Below are positions 60,796 through 64,000 of a stretch of 64,000 nucleotides of DNA, piece after piece. Origin of the DNA: Sediminibacterium sp. FEMGT703S (GTDB taxonomy: Bacteria > Bacteroidota > Bacteroidia > Chitinophagales > Chitinophagaceae). The stretch is from assembly GCA_002786355.1 (NCBI GenBank), contig PGCO01000002.1:579582-643581 (forward strand). Direction: 5' to 3'. The notes beneath the pieces were generated by a model. That model saw only the letters and a list, made by a program, of their open reading frames with translations, did not search any database and was not told where the DNA came from. The position numbers and the translations under genes are program-made. How positions within the stretch are numbered: position 1 is the first letter of the stretch; each line of letters begins with the position of its first letter.

Positions 60796-61635
60796 TTACT
60801 TAGCCAGTTTTTTACCATTTCTGCGCTGGATGATTAGCTTATCGCTACCCTTACCTTTAGTACGAGTTTTCTCACCTTTTGCATACTTACCTGTTCTGCT
60901 ACGTGGGTGACCACCAGATGCTCTACCTTCACCACCACCCATCGGGTGATCTACAGGGTTCATGGCAACACCTCTTACACGTGGACGAATACCTTTCCAA
61001 CGGTTTTTACCCGCTTTACCAGCTGTTTCAAGATTATGATCGCTATTAGAAACAACACCAACGGTTGCATAACAGTTAATCAATACTTTTCTCAATTCGC
61101 CAGAAGGCATTTTTAATACAGCGTATTTTTCTTCTTTGTTAGCTAATTGAGCAGAAGCACCAGCACTTCTTACCATCTTACCACCTTGACCAGGTTGTAA
61201 TTCAATGTTGTGAATGGTAGTACCCAAAGGCATATTTTTCATAGCCAATGCATTACCTAATTCAGGAGCAACTGCATCACCTGCAATTACTGTTTGGCCA
61301 ACTTGAATACCTTGAGGAGCAATAATGTAACGCTTCTCTCCGTCAGTATACTGTACTAAAGCGATGAATGCAGTACGGTTTGGATCGTATTCGATAGAAA
61401 CTACAGTTGCTGCAATATCTCTCTTGTTACGTTTGAAATCGATAATACGATAATGTTGCTTATTACCACCGCCCATGTAACGCATAACTCTACGACCTTG
61501 GAAGTTACGACCAGCAGTATTTTTTTGAGGCTCTAACAAACTCTTTTCGGGCTTGTTAGTAGTGATCTCAGCATAAGCATTACCAATTCTCCAACGAGTT
61601 CCTGCTGTGATTGGTTTGTACTTTTTTAGTGCCAT
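60796..61635 (-). CDS. rplB: 50S ribosomal protein L2
   Basis: 279 residues. Family segments [40 protein letters not shown] and a basic tail are present. Needed for subunit joining and peptidyl transfer. The 56-bp gap before it repeats ACCAGT but has no strong hairpin. Confidence 0.98.
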   Translation of the reverse strand: MALKKYKPITAGTRWRIGNAYAEITTNKPEKSLLEPQKNTAGRNFQGRRVMRYMGGGNKQHYRIIDFKRNKRDIAATVVSIEYDPNRTAFIALVQYTDGEKRYIIAPQGIQVGQTVIAGDAVAPELGNALAMKNMPLGTTIHNIELQPGQGGKMVRSAGASAQLANKEEKYAVLKMPSGELRKVLINCYATVGVVSNSDHNLETAGKAGKNRWKGIRPRVRGVAMNPVDHPMGGGEGRASGGHPRSRTGKYAKGEKTRTKGKGSDKLIIQRRNGKKLAK

Positions 61636-61679
61636 TGTTTATTTTTTTTGTGCGGATTTTTCAGCTCCGCTGCTATAAA

Positions 61680-61979
61680 TTAAATATTTGCGTAAAGATC
61701 AATTGTTTCACCTTCTGCAACAGTAACAAATGCTTTCTTGTATGCAGATTTCATTCCTTGAATAAATCCAGCTTTTGTGTAACGGGCTTTATTTTTTCCT
61801 GGAGCAACTGCAGTATTAACGTCTACTACATTAACACCATAGAAATCTTCAATTGCTTTCTTAATCTCTAACTTGTTAGCCTTACGATTTACTTTAAAAG
61901 CATATCTTCTTAACGTATCCTGTTGTGCGTTTGCTTTCTCCGTTAAGATTGGCTTTATTAAAATTTCTGACTGTCTCAT
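61680..61979 (-). CDS. rplW: 50S ribosomal protein L23
   Basis: 99 residues. RQSEILIKPILTEKANAQQD and YAFKVNRKANKLEIKKAIED are typical. Docks trigger factor and SRP at the tunnel exit. Confidence 0.97.
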   Translation of the reverse strand: MRQSEILIKPILTEKANAQQDTLRRYAFKVNRKANKLEIKKAIEDFYGVNVVDVNTAVAPGKNKARYTKAGFIQGMKSAYKKAFVTVAEGETIDLYANI

Positions 61980-62005
61980 TTTGTATGATTGAAACGTTAC
62001 TTAAA

Positions 62006-62638
62006 TTAAGCTACTGCTTCTTCTTCGTTAAAGATATTCACAGTGTTCTCTGTTATTACTAATACATCTGCGTTCATGATTTCATAAGTATTAATGTCGG
62101 CTAACAATGTGCTAGCAACATTTGGTACGTTACGAGTACTTAAGTACAGATTGTCGTTGTATTCTGGTAAAACGATAAGCGCTTTCTTATCAGCAACTTT
62201 AAGGTTACCCATAATATCAACCAGTTGTTTGGTTTTAGGTGCGTCCATCTTAATTTCTTCTACTACGATGATTGCACTTTCTTTTGCTTTATGACTTAAA
62301 GCAGAAATCTTAGCCAAATCTTTTACTTTACGATTCAACTTGAAATCGTAAGCGTGTGGTTTTGGTCCAAAGATGGTACCACCACCCTTGTATAAAGGGT
62401 TACGGATATTACCTTTACGAGCACCACCTGTTCCTTTTTGCTTATGTAACTTGCGGCTAGCACCTTGTACTTCAGCGCGAGTTTTAACTTTGTGCGTTCC
62501 AGAACGACGTGCGGCTAAGTATTGCTTAACAGCTAGATAGATAACGTGGTTGTTTGGTTCAATACCAAAGATTTCCTGTGGTAATTCAACCGTTCTACCG
62601 GTTTTCTGTCCTTTTATATCTAATACATCTACTTGCAT
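62006..62638 (-). CDS. rplD: 50S ribosomal protein L4
   Basis: 210 residues. The extended loop that lines the exit tunnel is KQKGTGGARKGNIRNPLYKG. In E. coli L4 represses the S10 operon through its leader; whether it acts on the structured gap between rpsJ and rplC here is an open question. Confidence 0.97.
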   Translation of the reverse strand: MQVDVLDIKGQKTGRTVELPQEIFGIEPNNHVIYLAVKQYLAARRSGTHKVKTRAEVQGASRKLHKQKGTGGARKGNIRNPLYKGGGTIFGPKPHAYDFKLNRKVKDLAKISALSHKAKESAIIVVEEIKMDAPKTKQLVDIMGNLKVADKKALIVLPEYNDNLYLSTRNVPNVASTLLADINTYEIMNADVLVITENTVNIFNEEEAVA

Positions 62639-62673
62639 GATCTTTCAATTAATCTGTCAATTAAACAGGGTGA

Positions 62674-63291
62674 TTATTTCTGAATTAAAACGATAGAACC
62701 GTTATGACCTGGTACAGAACCGCTGATCAGGATATAGTTCTTTTCTGAAAATATTTTTACTACTTTCAAACCTTTCATTTTAACACGGTCTCCACCCATA
62801 CGGCCGGCCATTCTCATTCCTTTAAATACTCTTGAAGGATAAGAAGATCCACCAATAGAACCTGGCGCACGCTGACGATCGTGCTGACCATGGGAAGCTT
62901 CACCCACACCAGAGAATCCATGGCGCTTTACAACACCCTGAAAACCTTTACCCTTAGTGGTACCAACAACTTCAACACTGTCTCCTTCAGAGAAGATGTC
63001 AATAGTTACTGTTTCGCCTAAGTTTTTCTCTATTGAGTAATTACGAAATTCTTTTACGAACTTTTTGGCTGGAGTTTGAGCCTTAGCAAAGTGATTGATT
63101 TCGGCTTTTGTAGCGTGTTTTTCTTTCTTATCGCCGATTGCTAATTGAACAGCAGAATAACCATCGGTTTCCTGTGTCTTGATTTGTGTAACGGTATTTG
63201 GAGCAACTTCTACGATGGTACAAGCAGTTTGCTTTCCATCAGCAGCGAAGATGCTGGTCATGCCGATTTTTTTTCCAATAATTCCTTTCAT
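62674..63291 (-). CDS. rplC: 50S ribosomal protein L3
   Basis: 205 residues. [20 protein letters not shown] and the [38 protein letters not shown] segments are classic. It lies at the peptidyl transferase centre. A 291-nt structured gap separates it from rpsJ. Confidence 0.98.
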   Translation of the reverse strand: MKGIIGKKIGMTSIFAADGKQTACTIVEVAPNTVTQIKTQETDGYSAVQLAIGDKKEKHATKAEINHFAKAQTPAKKFVKEFRNYSIEKNLGETVTIDIFSEGDSVEVVGTTKGKGFQGVVKRHGFSGVGEASHGQHDRQRAPGSIGGSSYPSRVFKGMRMAGRMGGDRVKMKGLKVVKIFSEKNYILISGSVPGHNGSIVLIQK

Positions 63292-63582
63292 CGTTTTGCG
63301 GTTTATGCCCCGCTCGGTTATGAGGACATCCCACCGATGAAGCGGGATTCAATCCTAGTTTGCTACCGACCTTTTCCGTTGTTTTCAAAACTTACGTTTT
63401 GAAGAGGAAGTACCGGTAGTAAACAAACCTCGAAGGGCCTGTTTATATGTTACTCATTTAATTCATCGTGAACTAAATGATTTATAATTTCTTTATCAGA
63501 GCTGCTTTTTCTGGCCGAGGCCGATTGGCAGATAATTGGGTATATAAGAACTAGTTTCTCTCTTTCTAGAGAAATGGCTTTA
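63292..63582 (-). ncRNA. Structured region between rpsJ and rplC, candidate cis-regulatory RNA
   Basis: No ORF of note lies here. Two strong stems are visible on the minus strand, each with a 4-nt bulge in the 5' arm: plus coordinates 63358-63428 (GTTTGCTACCG with CGGTAG and CAAAC, nested with TTCC/GGAA and an 8-bp TTCAAAAC hairpin with a GTAA loop) and 63309-63346 (CCCGCTCGGT with ACCG and AGCGGG). A smaller hairpin (63555-63574) follows the rpsJ stop. The final stem ends 17 nt before the rplC ATG. A leader or mRNA processing region that controls rplC and later genes is a reasonable idea. Confidence 0.55.
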
Positions 63583-63888
63583 TCAAGCTTTAATTTCAAC
63601 CTCAACACCAGACGGTAAGTCTAGCTTGCTCAACGCATCTACTGTTCTAGAAGAAGAAGTGTAGATATCCATTAGACGCTTGTGCGTAGCTAATTGGAAC
63701 TGCTCACGGCTTTTCTTATTAACGTGTGGTGAACGCAATACAGTAAAGATTTTCTTATGAGTAGGCAAAGGAATAGGTCCTGTTACTACTGCACCTGTAC
63801 TACGTACTGTCTTAACGATCTTCTCTGCAGATTTATCTACTAGATTGTGATCGTATGATTGTAATTTGATTCTGATTCGCTGAGACAT
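63583..63888 (-). CDS. rpsJ: 30S ribosomal protein S10
   Basis: 101 residues; start set at ATG 63888 ([20 protein letters not shown]), 11 codons inside the longer ORF that ends at 63921. [20 protein letters not shown] and the C-terminal [12 protein letters not shown] are typical. S10 also joins NusB in antitermination. First gene of the operon in this window, with a promoter upstream. Confidence 0.97.
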   Translation of the reverse strand: MSQRIRIKLQSYDHNLVDKSAEKIVKTVRSTGAVVTGPIPLPTHKKIFTVLRSPHVNKKSREQFQLATHKRLMDIYTSSSRTVDALSKLDLPSGVEVEIKA

Positions 63889-63918
63889 AGTCAAAAACCA
63901 ATTTTTACGTTGGGGTTG

Positions 63919-63950
63919 CAAAGGTAAGGAGCTGTAATCGAACAGACAAG
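63919..63950 (-). promoter_or_regulatory. Promoter of the S10-spc operon
   Basis: On the minus strand CTTG is followed after 20 nt by TACCTTTG, close to TTTG-N17-23-TAnnTTTG. The -7 box ends 30 nt before ATG 63888. Confidence 0.65.
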
Positions 63951-64000
63951 TTTTTTATCTTCTTTTTATGTGTTTTTGTGGATTTATTTTTTATTTTTTT

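Noticed and set aside
63555..63574. A 7-bp hairpin TTTCTCT/AGAGAAA after rpsJ, considered as an operon terminator.
   Set aside because: There is no T-run after it, and the downstream genes are essential and continue on the same strand.
1..64000. CRISPR arrays, tRNA or rRNA genes, insertion sequences, prophage or toxin-antitoxin genes.
   Set aside because: No direct-repeat array, cloverleaf, transposase or integrase motif was seen; all intergenic gaps are short and were read through.

Overview
The window is a gene-dense, AT-rich stretch of chromosome from a member of the Bacteroidota, most likely a Chitinophagaceae-type organism. The evidence is type IX secretion (T9SS) components and cargo (PorP/SprF-like protein, PorD/DUF4835, type A and type B C-terminal sorting domains), promoters of the TTTG / TAnnTTTG kind, a mitochondrial-type citrate synthase, and the Bacteroidota-style omega subunit of RNA polymerase beside BamD. 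The genus cannot be fixed from the sequence alone. No tRNA, rRNA, CRISPR array, insertion sequence, prophage or integrase was found. The content is mostly housekeeping, and no stretch above 300 bases lacks a gene.

Layout. 1-5.2 kb (minus): a tripartite RND efflux operon (adaptor, pump, cut-off outer-membrane factor) preceded by a small membrane protein. 5.3-9.0 kb: secreted S41-like protease, citrate synthase, LptG. 9.2-12.1 kb: tgt diverging from a membrane glycosyltransferase that overlaps rsmG. 12.2-17.1 kb (minus): a tight run pepP-pssA-purS-rsmI-M1 aminopeptidase. 17.1-24.0 kb (minus): recG, then a giant PKD-repeat T9SS cargo protein, then a PorP/SprF-like partner. 24.0-26.1 kb (plus): trpS, deoxynucleoside kinase, acidic unknown protein. 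26.2-30.5 kb: pckA, a GlcD-like flavoenzyme, a beta-barrel protein and a LOG-family hydrolase. 30.6-36.1 kb (plus): sodium:solute symporter, O-methyltransferase, glucosaminidase-LysM, hpt, VWA protein. 36.1-37.9 kb (minus): grpE-dnaJ. 38-44 kb: RlmI-like methyltransferase, a tiny T9SS domain protein, peroxiredoxin, CoA-transferase subunits, a DUF4296 lipoprotein, PorD, rpoZ, bamD. 44.2-47 kb: rpsA and two small secreted basic proteins. 47-52.3 kb (minus): zinc metalloprotease, CBS protein, YhiN-type flavoprotein, map. 52.4-63.9 kb (minus): the S10-spc ribosomal protein operon from rpsJ to secY.

How the parts work together. The S10-spc block supplies 21 ribosomal proteins plus SecY, and rpsA, rsmG, rsmI, tgt, trpS and the RlmI-like enzyme add to translation. 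Envelope biogenesis is covered by LptG, BamD, PorD, SecY, PssA and the T9SS proteins. Citrate synthase, PckA, CoA transferase and the GlcD-like enzyme cover central carbon metabolism. Nucleotide metabolism is covered by PurS, Hpt and the deoxynucleoside kinase.

No clearly new multi-gene system is visible. The best candidates for something undescribed are the structured RNA between rpsJ and rplC, near-leaderless genes with a TAnnTTTG box 4-5 nt before ATG, a Tgt without its zinc cysteines, a sorting-domain protein with almost no cargo, and a pair of small secreted basic proteins, one with a DMRYK-containing repeat.
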